This document shows positions 1-8,368 of a stretch of DNA of 64,000 nt, piece after piece. The notes under the pieces are model-generated. The model did no database searches. It had not been told where the DNA came from and worked only from the letters and a program-made list of their open reading frames with translations. A program made the position numbers and the translations under genes. The stretch lies in the NCBI RefSeq assembly GCF_052055485.1, contig NZ_CP197171.1, positions 3,935,371 to 3,999,370 on the forward strand, written 5' to 3'. This DNA comes from Amphibacillus sp052055485 (GTDB lineage: Bacteria; Bacillota; Bacilli; Bacillales; Amphibacillaceae). Position 1 is the first letter of the stretch. Every line of letters starts with the position of its first letter.

Positions 1-489
1 TCTGGCTCCTGTATCATACAACACACTCATGAGTGTCAGGTTGCGTCGTCCCTTGAGGGAATGTTTATCTGGCTGCTCTAAAAGAAGTTTCATTGCCTCA
101 GGTGTCAGGTGCTCCACCATTGTTTTCTTTACCTTTTTAGTTGGGATGGCGATGACTTTTTGGAAGTGAAAGAGCCCATCGGGCTCTTCAGCCTGTACGT
201 ATCGGAAAAAGGAATGAATGGCGGAAAGTCTTTGGTTTCGGGTAGAAATGCTACATTTTCGCTCTTTCTCCAACCATTCTAGGAATTCTATCAGTAAGCC
301 ATTCGAAAGAACGCTCATCGTTATTCGTTCTGCTGGTATATTTTTCGTTTCTTGACAATACCTAATTAAGAGTTTAAATGTATCCCGATAGGAGTGAATG
401 GTGTTTTTACTCACATTTTTCTGGGATGGCAAGTAACTTGAAAGAAAGTTCGTGAGATGTTTGGCAAAATCAGTCGGTTTCAACCACAT
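1..489 (-). CDS. Tyrosine recombinase, third of RIT trio (partial, N-terminal 163 residues)
   Basis: This is the N-terminal part of the third recombinase; the C-terminal catalytic part lies beyond the window start. The visible sequence matches residues 1-163 of the complete copy at 28120-29139. It contains the SAM-like core-binding domain (about residues 8-105) and the beginning of the catalytic domain, and stops near the first catalytic Arg (GAR). The ATG at 489 overlaps the end of the middle recombinase gene by 20 bp, which suggests translational coupling. Members of this family cut and rejoin DNA through a tyrosine nucleophile. Which step each trio protein performs is not known from sequence. 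Confidence 0.85.
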   Translation of the reverse strand, partial: MWLKPTDFAKHLTNFLSSYLPSQKNVSKNTIHSYRDTFKLLIRYCQETKNIPAERITMSVLSNGLLIEFLEWLEKERKCSISTRNQRLSAIHSFFRYVQAEEPDGLFHFQKVIAIPTKKVKKTMVEHLTPEAMKLLLEQPDKHSLKGRRNLTLMSVLYDTGAR

Positions 490-1456
490 CGCCTCCCAGT
501 ACCGGAATCACCTTCGGAAATTGTGTTTCCAATTTTAAAGTAATATTCGGAAACACATCGGCAGTCATGCGCAAGTAATAGGCGGTTTCTTCAAACGTAT
601 CGTGTCCCATATATGTTTTCAGTACCGGAAGGTAAGCTGTTAAATCTTTTTCCTGTTCCGTCCATTTTTTTAGGCAGTGAACGGCATAAGTATGTCGAAA
701 ATCATGAACACGAGGACCTTTCCCTCTGCCGCCGTGCGAAATATTGGCACCCCATAGAAATTTGCGAAAGTTCTTATATACATTTCCTATAGTCATCGGT
801 TTTCCACCAAAAGCAGGGAAATAATAGTCTTCGACTTTTGAAAATTGGTGTACCTTATCTGAATAATGCCGACAGCGTTCGGTTAGAGGTTTTGACATAG
901 GTATCATTCTACTATTATCTTTCTTGGATTGATGGACGATGAGAATGCCGTTTTCAAGGTCAACGTCAGCCAATTTTAAAAGTCGTGCTTCTGATGATCT
1001 TAGACCGCACATGTAAATCATTCGAAAAAATACAGGCATAATGAGATGTTGATACGGACATTCGGAACAGTACTTGCATTTCTCGGTTTCAGTAAAGAAC
1101 TTAGTAAGTTCCTCCGTTGTATAAATATACGGAGTATATTGTTGCCCTTTCGAAAAGTATCCTTTAGGAAGAATATAAGCATTCGCTCCAACAGAATCCA
1201 TATACTTCGCAAACTGGCGCATGATGGATGCACGTGAAGATTGGTTAGCCTGAGCCTCATACGTTTTTTTGCTGCACCAATCTAACACAATTTCCTTTGT
1301 TAAATCGATTGCATCAGGGTATTTTTCCAATGTAAATTGATCGAAACGCTTAAGGTGACAAGCATTTGTATCATATTTATATCCTACTGCTTTTTTCAAT
1401 TCCACGTGATTTTGAAGGTGTTCTTTTAAAGGACCTTTATATTGGATATCACTCAT
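470..1456 (-). CDS. Tyrosine recombinase, second of RIT trio
   Basis: A 328-residue tyrosine recombinase/integrase. The catalytic set is visible: Arg in MCGLRSSEAR (about residue 152), HDFRHT (HxxR), the GHD histidine and the YYLR tyrosine near the C-terminus. A cysteine cluster, CKYCSEC, lies about residues 127-133, just before the catalytic domain, and may bind metal (inference). I chose the ATG at 1456 because AGGAGG sits 8 nt upstream; an ATG 30 nt further upstream lacks a good ribosome binding site. The start overlaps the stop of the upstream recombinase by 8 bp, and the gene end overlaps the third recombinase by 20 bp. Identical to the protein at 27153-28139. Confidence 0.88.
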   Translation of the reverse strand: MSDIQYKGPLKEHLQNHVELKKAVGYKYDTNACHLKRFDQFTLEKYPDAIDLTKEIVLDWCSKKTYEAQANQSSRASIMRQFAKYMDSVGANAYILPKGYFSKGQQYTPYIYTTEELTKFFTETEKCKYCSECPYQHLIMPVFFRMIYMCGLRSSEARLLKLADVDLENGILIVHQSKKDNSRMIPMSKPLTERCRHYSDKVHQFSKVEDYYFPAFGGKPMTIGNVYKNFRKFLWGANISHGGRGKGPRVHDFRHTYAVHCLKKWTEQEKDLTAYLPVLKTYMGHDTFEETAYYLRMTADVFPNITLKLETQFPKVIPVLGGDVVETD

Positions 1457-2684
1457 AGACAGATACCTCCTCAAAATCAAGCGCACATTCTTTCAACTTT
1501 TCGATGTCTGTTTTCAGATAGACAGCTGTTGAGTTCGTATCAATATGCCCCAGGATATCTGAAATGGTGGAAAGCGGTGTTTCTTTTTCCAAAAGCATAC
1601 TAGCCATTGTATGTCGCAGTGAATGCATACCTCTTCGTTTTTTCAACTTTGGAATACGTGCTTGTTCCATGTATCTACTAATCAGTTGATTTAAATGATC
1701 GGCTTCTGAAAATGGACCAAACGGGGCCATGTGTTTGACGAATAGGTAGGGACTTTCTATGTTTGGTCGTCCGTATTTGAGATAATCGATCACGGCCCAG
1801 CCCACCTCCGGTGTCAAGGGAAGAGATAGGGGTTCTCTTGTCTTAGATTGGGTGAAGACTAGCTGCTTTTCTTCCCATCGGAAGTGCTCCATTTTCAAAT
1901 TTTTAATATCCGTACAACGCAAACCCAGAAAACTTGCCATTAAAATAATGGCGTAATCACGTTTGCCTTTTGGGCTTCCTTTATCAATGGCAGCGATTAA
2001 TTTTTCTAACTCATCTTTTGTCCATACAGACGGAATACGAGTTTGTTTTCTAGCTTGGACCATCGGTGTTTTTGAGGCAAAATCTTTATCTGTCTCACCA
2101 ATTTCCAAAAGAAACCGGAAAAAAGCACGTATCGAACAAATTACTTGTTCCACCGTTTTATAGGCATAACCAGCTAATGTTTTGATATAGTCATTAATCA
2201 GAGTGAGGTTGATATCTTTGCACGCATTTACAGATTGAGAGACAAGATAATCCATAAACCGTTCTGATTGTTTGACATAGTGGTCGATAGTTACCTTAGA
2301 ATAATTTTGATTCTCACAATATTGCTTAAACTGATGACTTAGCTCAATATAATAGTCATCCGTCAAAATTTCCTTGTGCTTATAATATCGACGTAAGATA
2401 GTACGGTGTAACTGAAAGTTACCAATCATCCGGATAACACGCAGTTCTTGTGTTTCTGGCTGCGATAATCTGCGCTCAAAATTTTTCTCAAGAATTTGAA
2501 AATGTTTTTCAATAAAATCGATACCTAATTGTTCTGTATAGTAGGTTTCACCTCGATCCTGAGCGAAATGCAGGAGCATTTGCCATCTCCTGCGGTAGAA
2601 CTGCATGGTACCTTGACTATAACCAAGTCGCAACATTTCCTTCTCCAAGTCATGAATTAGTTCATCCAATGGACTCTTTTGCAT
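1449..2684 (-). CDS. Tyrosine recombinase, first of RIT trio
   Basis: A 411-residue tyrosine recombinase. It has an extended N-terminal region (about 1-115), a core-binding domain (about 120-205) and a catalytic domain with the GLRCTD arginine, HSLRHT (HxxR), GHID and the AVYLK tyrosine. The start at 2684 (MQKSPLDE) is preceded by GGAGGA at a normal distance; the upstream ATG would lie inside that ribosome binding site. First gene of the trio, with the downstream gene overlapping it by 8 bp. Identical to the copy at 25925-27160, so the two elements have probably spread recently. Confidence 0.88.
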   Translation of the reverse strand: MQKSPLDELIHDLEKEMLRLGYSQGTMQFYRRRWQMLLHFAQDRGETYYTEQLGIDFIEKHFQILEKNFERRLSQPETQELRVIRMIGNFQLHRTILRRYYKHKEILTDDYYIELSHQFKQYCENQNYSKVTIDHYVKQSERFMDYLVSQSVNACKDINLTLINDYIKTLAGYAYKTVEQVICSIRAFFRFLLEIGETDKDFASKTPMVQARKQTRIPSVWTKDELEKLIAAIDKGSPKGKRDYAIILMASFLGLRCTDIKNLKMEHFRWEEKQLVFTQSKTREPLSLPLTPEVGWAVIDYLKYGRPNIESPYLFVKHMAPFGPFSEADHLNQLISRYMEQARIPKLKKRRGMHSLRHTMASMLLEKETPLSTISDILGHIDTNSTAVYLKTDIEKLKECALDFEEVSVYE

Positions 2685-2828
2685 GAAACATTCCTCCAAA
2701 AATGATATTTGAGCGTTAAGCCCTTATTATCATTTCCGGATATTATGCAAAGTAAATTGATTGTAACTATTGATTTCTCAGGGATTCTATTACATACTTC
2801 GCATAATTACTTTCTTTGCATAAGGCGG

Positions 2829-2850
2829 ATTATGCAAAGCTTCGCATAAT
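2829..2850. repeat. 22-bp palindrome at the RIT/intron junction, copy A
   Basis: A near-perfect palindrome made of ATTATGCAAAG and CTTCGCATAAT, bracketed by GGCGG on the RIT side and CCCCC on the intron side. The corresponding palindrome of copy B is 29234-29255. In both copies it lies next to the N-terminal half of the intron protein, whichever end of the RIT abuts it. It probably marks the recombination site or a duplicated element end (inference). Confidence 0.65.
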
Positions 2851-2855
2851 CCCCC

Positions 2856-3548
2856 TTGTGGTGTTCCTTCCTCCGATTTTTCAAAGATCCCATCAATCAT
2901 GATTCCACTTAATAAATATTGTCTTATCAAGCGTAGTACTCGTTTATCCGTTATCCGTTTTTCCACAAAGTGCATTAGTTTATCATGATTTACTGTATCG
3001 AAGTAGGCTTTCATGTCCAAGTCCACCACATATTTGTACCCTTGTTCGTAGTACGATTTTGCCCGTATGATAGCTTGATGTGCACTACGTTTTGGACGAA
3101 ACCCAAAACTATTATCGGAGAACGTCGGTTCAAATATGGGTTGTAATACTTGGTTTATTGCTTGTTGAAGCATTCGGTCCATAACGGTAGGAATCCCCAG
3201 CTTTCTTGTTCCACCATCTTGTTTGTCAATTTCAACCCGCAATACGGGCTGAGGTTTATATTTCTCAAGATGCAACTGTGTTAATAATTCTTCCCTATGT
3301 TCCCTCAAGTATGGAAGCAACTGGTCGTATGTCATACCATCTACTCCAGCTGCACCCTTATTTCTGACCACTTGAAGGTAAGCTTGATTCAGATTATCCC
3401 TTGACAGGATTCTTTCAAACAGATTGGATACACCATTTTGATTGTTCTTTTCACCATGAAAGGCACTATGCGCTTCGACATACCCTTCATGTTCCACACT
3501 ATCTCTCTGTCGATAGCCAGATTCTCCTGTTTTCTGCAGTTCTCGCAC
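2856..3548 (-). pseudogene. Group II intron reverse transcriptase/maturase, N-terminal half (copy A)
   Basis: The N-terminal 231 residues of an LtrA-type intron-encoded protein. RT motifs are visible: GAAGVDGMT, DLDMKAYFDTV with the first catalytic Asp, and the EGTPQGG motif. Reading is broken exactly after QGG, where the RIT element begins; the open frame then runs about 20 foreign codons into the element. The YADD active-site motif and the maturase domain would lie on the far side, outside the window. The encoded enzyme cannot be active unless the RIT is removed. Identical to 29261-29953. Confidence 0.88.
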
Positions 3549-3990
3549 CTTTCACACCTCCTAGACTTTCAAAATTACTATTGTTTGGTCCTTCATGTTT
3601 TGGTCCTTTCACACTACTACGACCTCTGCTGACTTCTTGTGATTCACCACGATGTCACCATCTTGGTTGTGTCGGCTCGTTATCACTCAACTTATACGTC
3701 ACCCTCACAAGACCTCCCCCGGTAAGAACGAAAACTTTCCTCCCACGTAACTGCTAGATTTACTGTATAGGTTTCGGGCAGTATTGGATTTTGTCTTGTT
3801 GCGCAGACTCATCCGACCTAAGCCAGCCTTCTATCTAGTTTCTGTTCGTCAGTTCGGGAGTTTGCGTCCAGCTTCCTTCAGCCACTACCTCACGATAGCC
3901 ACCTTGCCTTTCGCTAACAGTTCCTACTGCCAAGCCTGTAGTAGTCTCTCACCACCAAGCTTTCATTCATGCAGGGCGCACGCAAAATAG

Positions 3991-4015
3991 AAAAGCACCC
4001 CTTAAGGATGCCTTT
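3991..4015 (-). terminator. Rho-independent terminator of the lipoprotein gene, used as intron target
   Basis: On the minus strand a hairpin with arms AAAGGCATCC and GGGTGCTTTT is followed by CTATTTTG and then the intron 5' end at 3981. It lies 8 nt past the stop of the lipoprotein gene. The position of the intron directly behind it supports class C targeting. Confidence 0.8.
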
Positions 4016-4022
4016 CTATCAA

Positions 4023-4682
4023 TTAATCATCTAGATCTTCAAGAACTTCAGGAAATACAATACTATCAATAACTTCACCGGATGATTCATCGACAACATC
4101 AATGGTCACATTATAATCATCTGAGTTTGTTCCGCTGATATACTGATACATAGTACCAGATACACCTAATGCTACAGTAGCAAAACCATCTAAACTATCT
4201 TCAAAAGTTTCTCTATCAACAACCATGTTGAATTTTGAATAATCATTATTTACTTCAACATCCCTGATCGAGACAAAATCATCACTTGAAACTAACTCTT
4301 GAATGGTAGCATCTATTTCATCTGCTGTTTGTTTTAGCCATTCTTTATGGACAGACTTGGGCATTTTATAAGTCAATGAACCATCATCATTAGTAGTAAT
4401 TTCTGTAACTCCCATTTTCTCTGCTTCAGCTTTGATTTCATCGATATCTGAATCATCATCAAGGAAGGAAGCGGGAATGGTCACTTCAACATTCAATAAT
4501 CCTTTATCAACTTCGATATTTTCTTCATCTGATTCATTTGTTGTTTCAGAATCATCGGCTGTTTCTTCAATTTCAGCTTGATCAGGTGTCTCTGACTGAT
4601 CTTCCGTTGAATCTCCTCCACATGCTACAATTAAAAAAAACGTTGTAAACAAAACACTGATTAATAATAATTTCTTTTTCAA
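4023..4682 (-). CDS. Putative acidic lipoprotein of unknown function
   Basis: A 219-residue protein with a type II signal peptide: MKKK, a hydrophobic core, and a lipobox ending VAC with the lipidated cysteine at residue 21. The protein should be tethered to the outer face of the membrane. Residues 22-60 are a low-complexity acidic linker rich in Asp, Glu, Thr and Ser. Residues about 62-215 form a folded domain beginning LNVEVTIPASFLDD. I recognise no characterised family. Similar secreted lipoproteins with a short acidic linker are common in Firmicutes. Single gene with its own terminator; a tRNA-Ser remnant lies upstream. Confidence 0.75.
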   Translation of the reverse strand: MKKKLLLISVLFTTFFLIVACGGDSTEDQSETPDQAEIEETADDSETTNESDEENIEVDKGLLNVEVTIPASFLDDDSDIDEIKAEAEKMGVTEITTNDDGSLTYKMPKSVHKEWLKQTADEIDATIQELVSSDDFVSIRDVEVNNDYSKFNMVVDRETFEDSLDGFATVALGVSGTMYQYISGTNSDDYNVTIDVVDESSGEVIDSIVFPEVLEDLDD

Positions 4683-5306
4683 ATAGTTCCCTCTCTCTAA
4701 TAAAATTGTGGTTCTTACATTTTACCATATTTAATACTGGATAGACAGACAAATTAGGAAGATAAGGAAAGGATATCCTTTATCGATTTAAAGTTCATTA
4801 AAACTAATGCTATATTGTGTATTTTCTATTCTAAGGTAAGAAAACCAGTTTTATATGACGGAGAACAAGGGATTTGAACCCTTGAGACAGCTTACACTGC
4901 CCACACAAGTTCCAGTCATGCTCCTTCAGCCACTCGGACAGCTCTCTTCCAAAAAAATTTCCCCGTCAAATAGAAATTATAAAAGCTTTAGGAAATTTAA
5001 TGGAATGATTCTGACTGACACAGGTGATTGAACATTGCTATTTGTTTTTTACACACAGTTCTAGCTTGAAATACTTCTATTGTGTTTTGATGGTCGTGTA
5101 ATAATAAAACCACTAGTATGCTTTGCAATTATTAATTTTGTGTCTAATAATAATTGGGCTCACTTCATTTTGTCCTAGTGGTTTCTTAATAGTAAAACAA
5201 AAAGATAAAAACCTTTTGATCGTTTTACTTTAAAATATCGTTAAGTAATTTATAGATTATTCTTCATGAAAAGTCTCAGACGATTAGTCTGAGTTTTCCA
5301 AGATAA
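4683..5306. other. Intergenic region, tRNA-Ser remnant only
   Basis: AT-rich stretch between the lipoprotein and antiporter genes. Apart from the decayed tRNA-Ser at 4856-4947 I see no open reading frame or clear repeat. A weak hairpin (AGTCTCAGACGATTAGTCTGAG, split by a short loop) at about 5272-5293 probably ends the antiporter transcript. Confidence 0.5.
4856..4947 (-). pseudogene. tRNA-Ser(GGA) pseudogene
   Basis: This 92-nt sequence is clearly homologous to the intact tRNA-Ser at 10880-10972, including the GGA anticodon and the long variable arm. The acceptor stem has an A1/C72 mismatch, the anticodon stem has two G-U replacements, and the 3' end is GTCA instead of GCCA. It stands alone, outside any tRNA block. 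Either a decaying duplicate or a poorly functional isolated copy; I favour pseudogene. Confidence 0.7.
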
Positions 5307-6494
5307 CTATTTTGCATTTGTTTCTCCAGCCTTATGCAATGATATTTTGGTAATAACGGGACCAATAAATTCGTAAATCAATGTCCCTACAAGTACTACC
5401 GCAGTTATTTCTGCTGCGTAGGTTGGCAACAGTTGCTGTGCGACAGTAGTCAAGCCAATAGCGACTCCTGCTTGAGGAATTAACATAGGTCCAAGGTATT
5501 TCCTTACACTAACAGGGGTTTTCATTACTCGAGCACCAAGATATGCCCCTAACATTTTCCCAACAACTCGTAAAACAATATAAGTTATCCCTAAAAGCCC
5601 AACGGTTGGAATAATACTCAACTGTAATCCTGCTCCAGAAAGGACAAAAAACATCATATAAATTGGTGGTGTTATATATTCAGTCATCTCATCCATAACC
5701 TGAGCTTCTAATGAAATATTCGTTAAAACTAAACCAAAGGTCATATTTGCTAACAAATCAGATACTCCAAATGTTATCGATAAGCCCGTACACAAAAATA
5801 CACCAGCAAATAATGCGGTCAGTCGGCTGTTTCTAGTTGTAAATATTTTTAAAACGTACTTCATTAATAAGCCAACTATAATTCCAATAATCAAAGCAAA
5901 TATGATATCAATAAAAGGATTTAATAAGGATAACACGACATTAGTTGAGGCATTTGGATTGACTAAAGTTTGCGTAATTGTTGCGGCAAAACCAAATAAA
6001 ATAATTCCAATCGCATCATCAACAGCCACAACACTTAACAGCATATCAGTTACAGGGCCTTTTGCTTTGTATTGTTCAATCACCATTATTGTTACTGCAG
6101 GTGCTGTTGCTGCGGCAATTGCTCCTAATAAAATAGCTAGCGGAAGCTCAAACCCAGCAATTAATAAAGAAATTTGAACAAGTAAAACGGCTGTGGTTGC
6201 TTCAAAAACAGCTATTACAATGGGTGCCCAGCCAACTCTCTTAAAGTATGCTCTTTTAAATGACAGACCAATTGTAAAAGCAATAAATGCTAAAGCCACT
6301 TGTGAAATAATTCCTAGTGTCTCAACACTGTCTACTGATAATATGCCCAATACTGACGGACCGATAATCAATCCCCCTAATAAGTAACCTGTCACATTAG
6401 GTAAGCGGAAAAGTGTCATCAACTTTCCAAAAGCTAAACCAGTAAATAAAATGATTGAGGCACTTAATAACGTACCAAAATCCACGTATATCAA
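5307..6494 (-). CDS. CPA2-family cation:proton antiporter
   Basis: A 395-residue integral membrane protein with about 12 hydrophobic segments, typical of the Na+/H+ exchanger domain of the monovalent cation:proton antiporter-2 (Kef-type) family. Motifs include YLLGGLIIGPSVLG near residues 37-50 and AVDDAIG near residue 157, the charged centre of this fold. There is no C-terminal TrkA-N/RCK domain, so regulation must come from elsewhere. A small PII-like protein is encoded 9 bp upstream in the same operon. The first codon is TTG at 6494; a GTG nine bases downstream (6485) is better spaced from the GAAGG ribosome binding site. Likely role: Na+, K+ or H+ exchange for pH or ion balance. Confidence 0.85.
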   Translation of the reverse strand: MIYVDFGTLLSASIILFTGLAFGKLMTLFRLPNVTGYLLGGLIIGPSVLGILSVDSVETLGIISQVALAFIAFTIGLSFKRAYFKRVGWAPIVIAVFEATTAVLLVQISLLIAGFELPLAILLGAIAAATAPAVTIMVIEQYKAKGPVTDMLLSVVAVDDAIGIILFGFAATITQTLVNPNASTNVVLSLLNPFIDIIFALIIGIIVGLLMKYVLKIFTTRNSRLTALFAGVFLCTGLSITFGVSDLLANMTFGLVLTNISLEAQVMDEMTEYITPPIYMMFFVLSGAGLQLSIIPTVGLLGITYIVLRVVGKMLGAYLGARVMKTPVSVRKYLGPMLIPQAGVAIGLTTVAQQLLPTYAAEITAVVLVGTLIYEFIGPVITKISLHKAGETNAK

Positions 6495-6503
6495 CCTTCA
6501 TTT

Positions 6504-6878
6504 CTATTTATATTTATTTTTATAGTCATAATCATAATCGCGAATACCATCAGTAAGTAACAATGGTAAGGCGAATAAAATACCCGTTTCTGGCTGATTC
6601 AAGTCTCCAATAACTTGATTAATCACAGATCGAGCAATTTTTACTTCATCTTCACTTAATATCATTAAGATCGTTTTGTTTTCTGTATGCGACGGTGTAA
6701 ACAATGGACGCAGTGTTGATATAATTTGTTCTTCTCCAAGTCTGGATAATTCTTGCATCATACCTGTTGAATTAATGACAGTAGCAGATTCAATCCCTTC
6801 ATCTTTTAATTCCAATAATAATTTATCAAGATATTGTATTTTATCCAAAATGAATACCAACAAGACTTTATCTGACAA
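6504..6878 (-). CDS. PII-like small regulatory protein paired with the antiporter
   Basis: A 124-residue soluble protein starting with TTG at 6878 behind AGGAGGTGA. The first 35 residues, with DKVLLVFILDKIQYLDKLLL, look like the beta-alpha-beta opening of PII/CutA-like ferredoxin folds. A second half-repeat with KTILMILSEDEV follows. It is first gene of a two-gene operon with a CPA2 antiporter that lacks its own regulatory domain. Family resemblance is by eye; the function as a ligand-responsive regulator of the antiporter is inference. Confidence 0.6.
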   Translation of the reverse strand: MSDKVLLVFILDKIQYLDKLLLELKDEGIESATVINSTGMMQELSRLGEEQIISTLRPLFTPSHTENKTILMILSEDEVKIARSVINQVIGDLNQPETGILFALPLLLTDGIRDYDYDYKNKYK

Positions 6879-7276
6879 ATTTATTCACCTCCTGAATAAT
6901 CATATATACTATTTTACGCTTCAATTATATAAAAAACAAATTACAAAAAACGTAAATTCGGCACTATCCCACTGTTGAGGTACAAAGATGACTCTTTGAA
7001 TACAAATTATATAATTTCAACATCCATTTATAACGCTAAATATTTTTTCAAAATATAGATTTGATATTGATTTTCTAATTATCAATTTCTTAAATAAGAA
7101 AGCTAAAAGGGGATTATCGGTAGTAATCCAGCTTACACTTTTAGTCTTTTCTGAATAATTCTAATCGAATCCCTTAGTTTCTCAATTGGGGTTAATTCGT
7201 TTTCCTTGAACATAACTTAAAAATATTTGATAATAATAGTAACATTGTAATTAAAAATATTCAGAGGAGTGTAAGT
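6879..7276. other. Intergenic region between divergent genes
   Basis: About 400 bp of AT-rich DNA between the PII-like gene (minus) and the aldolase (plus). It holds the aldolase promoter at 7206-7234. I see no small open frame, repeat or structured RNA in the rest. Confidence 0.5.
7206..7234 (+). promoter_or_regulatory. Probable sigma-A promoter of the aldolase gene
   Basis: TTGAAC (7206-7211) and GATAAT (7229-7234) are separated by 17 bp. The start codon lies 43 bp downstream with GAGGAG in between. Confidence 0.5.
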
Positions 7277-8161
7277 ATGACTCAAGAACAATTAGAAATC
7301 ATGCGTGCAAAAGATGGATTTATAGCTGCTTTAGATCAAAGTGGCGGTAGTACTCCAAAAGCTTTAGCCGATTATGGAATTTCTGAAGACGAGTACCATT
7401 CAGAAAAGGAAATGTTTAACTTAGTTCAAGAGATGAGAGCTCGAATTATTACTTCTCCATCATTTACATCGGACAAGATTATTGGTTCCATCTTGTTCGA
7501 ACAAACAATGGACAGAAAAATTGATAATGAGTTTACAGGTGATTATTTAACGAAAATTGGCATTGTTCCTTTTCTGAAAGTAGATAGAGGCTTAGCTGAG
7601 GAGGAAAATGGTGTTCAGTTAATGAAACCAATCGATAATTTAGCTGAAACATTACAACGTGCAAACGAACGAAATATTTTTGGAACTAAAATGCGTTCAA
7701 ATATCCTTTCATATAATGAAGAGGGGATTTCTGAAGTTGTTGAACAGCAATTTGATTATGCCAAACAGATTATTGCTGCTGACTTAGTTCCAATTGTTGA
7801 ACCAGAAGTGAATATTCATGCTACGGATAAAGAGCAATCTGAAAATTTCTTAAAAAGTGAGCTTCTAAACCAACTCAACCAATTAGATAGTGATCAAAAC
7901 GTTATATTGAAATTAACTATACCAACTGTTGATAATCTTTATAAGGATTTAATCGATCACCCACGTGTTGTTCGTGTAGTTGCTTTATCTGGAGGTTATT
8001 CTGTAGAAGAAGCCAATGAAAAATTAAGCAATAATAACGGATTGATTGCTAGCTTTTCAAGAGCATTATCACAAAATCTAAACGCTAAACAATCACAAGA
8101 TGAATTTGATCAGTCACTAAAAGAAGCTGTCGATTCCATTTATAATGCGTCAATAACCTAA
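7277..8161 (+). CDS. fda: Fructose-bisphosphate aldolase class I
   Basis: A 294-residue class I (Schiff-base) fructose-1,6-bisphosphate aldolase like the FdaB enzyme of staphylococci. It reversibly splits fructose 1,6-bisphosphate into dihydroxyacetone phosphate and glyceraldehyde 3-phosphate in the cytoplasm. The N-terminus FIAALDQSGGSTPKAL is highly characteristic. The conserved LKVDRGL, GTKMRSN, PIVEPEV and VILKLTIP segments follow, the last holding the lysine expected to form the Schiff base. Start ATG at 7277 behind GAGGAG. Monocistronic, with promoter and terminator. Whether the genome also has a class II enzyme cannot be seen here. Confidence 0.93.
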   Translation: MTQEQLEIMRAKDGFIAALDQSGGSTPKALADYGISEDEYHSEKEMFNLVQEMRARIITSPSFTSDKIIGSILFEQTMDRKIDNEFTGDYLTKIGIVPFLKVDRGLAEEENGVQLMKPIDNLAETLQRANERNIFGTKMRSNILSYNEEGISEVVEQQFDYAKQIIAADLVPIVEPEVNIHATDKEQSENFLKSELLNQLNQLDSDQNVILKLTIPTVDNLYKDLIDHPRVVRVVALSGGYSVEEANEKLSNNNGLIASFSRALSQNLNAKQSQDEFDQSLKEAVDSIYNASIT

Positions 8162-8178
8162 AATTAATGCTCACTTTA

Positions 8179-8201
8179 AAAACCAGCGAAAGCTGGTTTT
8201 T
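8179..8201 (+). terminator. Terminator of the aldolase gene
   Basis: Hairpin with arms AAAACCAGC and GCTGGTTTT around GAAA, ending in a T run, 18 bp after the aldolase stop. Confidence 0.85.
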
Positions 8202-8368
8202 AAGTTTGATCTGACAGCTTTGATAAGCTAGCAACTTCAATCAAAAGAGCAATAGTACGGTGTTTCTATCGTTTGACTATAGTGTTCCTCACCATTTATT
8301 ATTCTTTTTTTCTAAATGAAATGATAGAGTTCCCTGACATCCATCTCAGCATTCTATAGCTCACCTTA

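Larger units (their letters stand above)
1..2823 (-). mobile_element. RIT element copy A (recombinase-in-trio), 3' part outside window
   Basis: Three tandem tyrosine-recombinase genes with overlapping ends make up this element, the hallmark of Recombinase-In-Trio elements. Its 5' end carries repeated TTATGCAAAG/TTATGCGAAG motifs (about 2800-2823). It is joined to the intron protein by GGCGG (2824-2828), a 22-bp near-perfect palindrome (2829-2850) and CCCCC (2851-2855). Positions 1-2823 are the reverse complement of 25786-28608. The element runs in the same direction as the intron here, whereas copy B runs against it. Confidence 0.8.
1..3981 (-). mobile_element. Group II intron copy A (class C-like), truncated by the window edge and interrupted by a RIT element
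   Basis: The intron 5' end reads GTGCGCCCTGC on the minus strand (3971-3981), the expected GUGYG start of a group II ribozyme. About 430 nt of ribozyme domain sequence (3549-3981) is followed by the N-terminal half of a reverse transcriptase/maturase, which is cut by a RIT element. The 3' half lies beyond position 1. Immediately upstream of the 5' splice site is a Rho-independent terminator (3991-4015) belonging to a lipoprotein gene. Insertion behind a terminator is the known habit of bacterial class C introns. Positions 2856-3981 repeat 29261-30386 with an offset of 26405. Class assignment is from the insertion site and protein type, not from a fold. Confidence 0.85.

Noticed and set aside
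3401..3990. Plus-strand open frames over the intron 5' region (also 29806-30479)
   Set aside because: They are antisense to the ribozyme and intron protein; duplicated only because the intron is duplicated.
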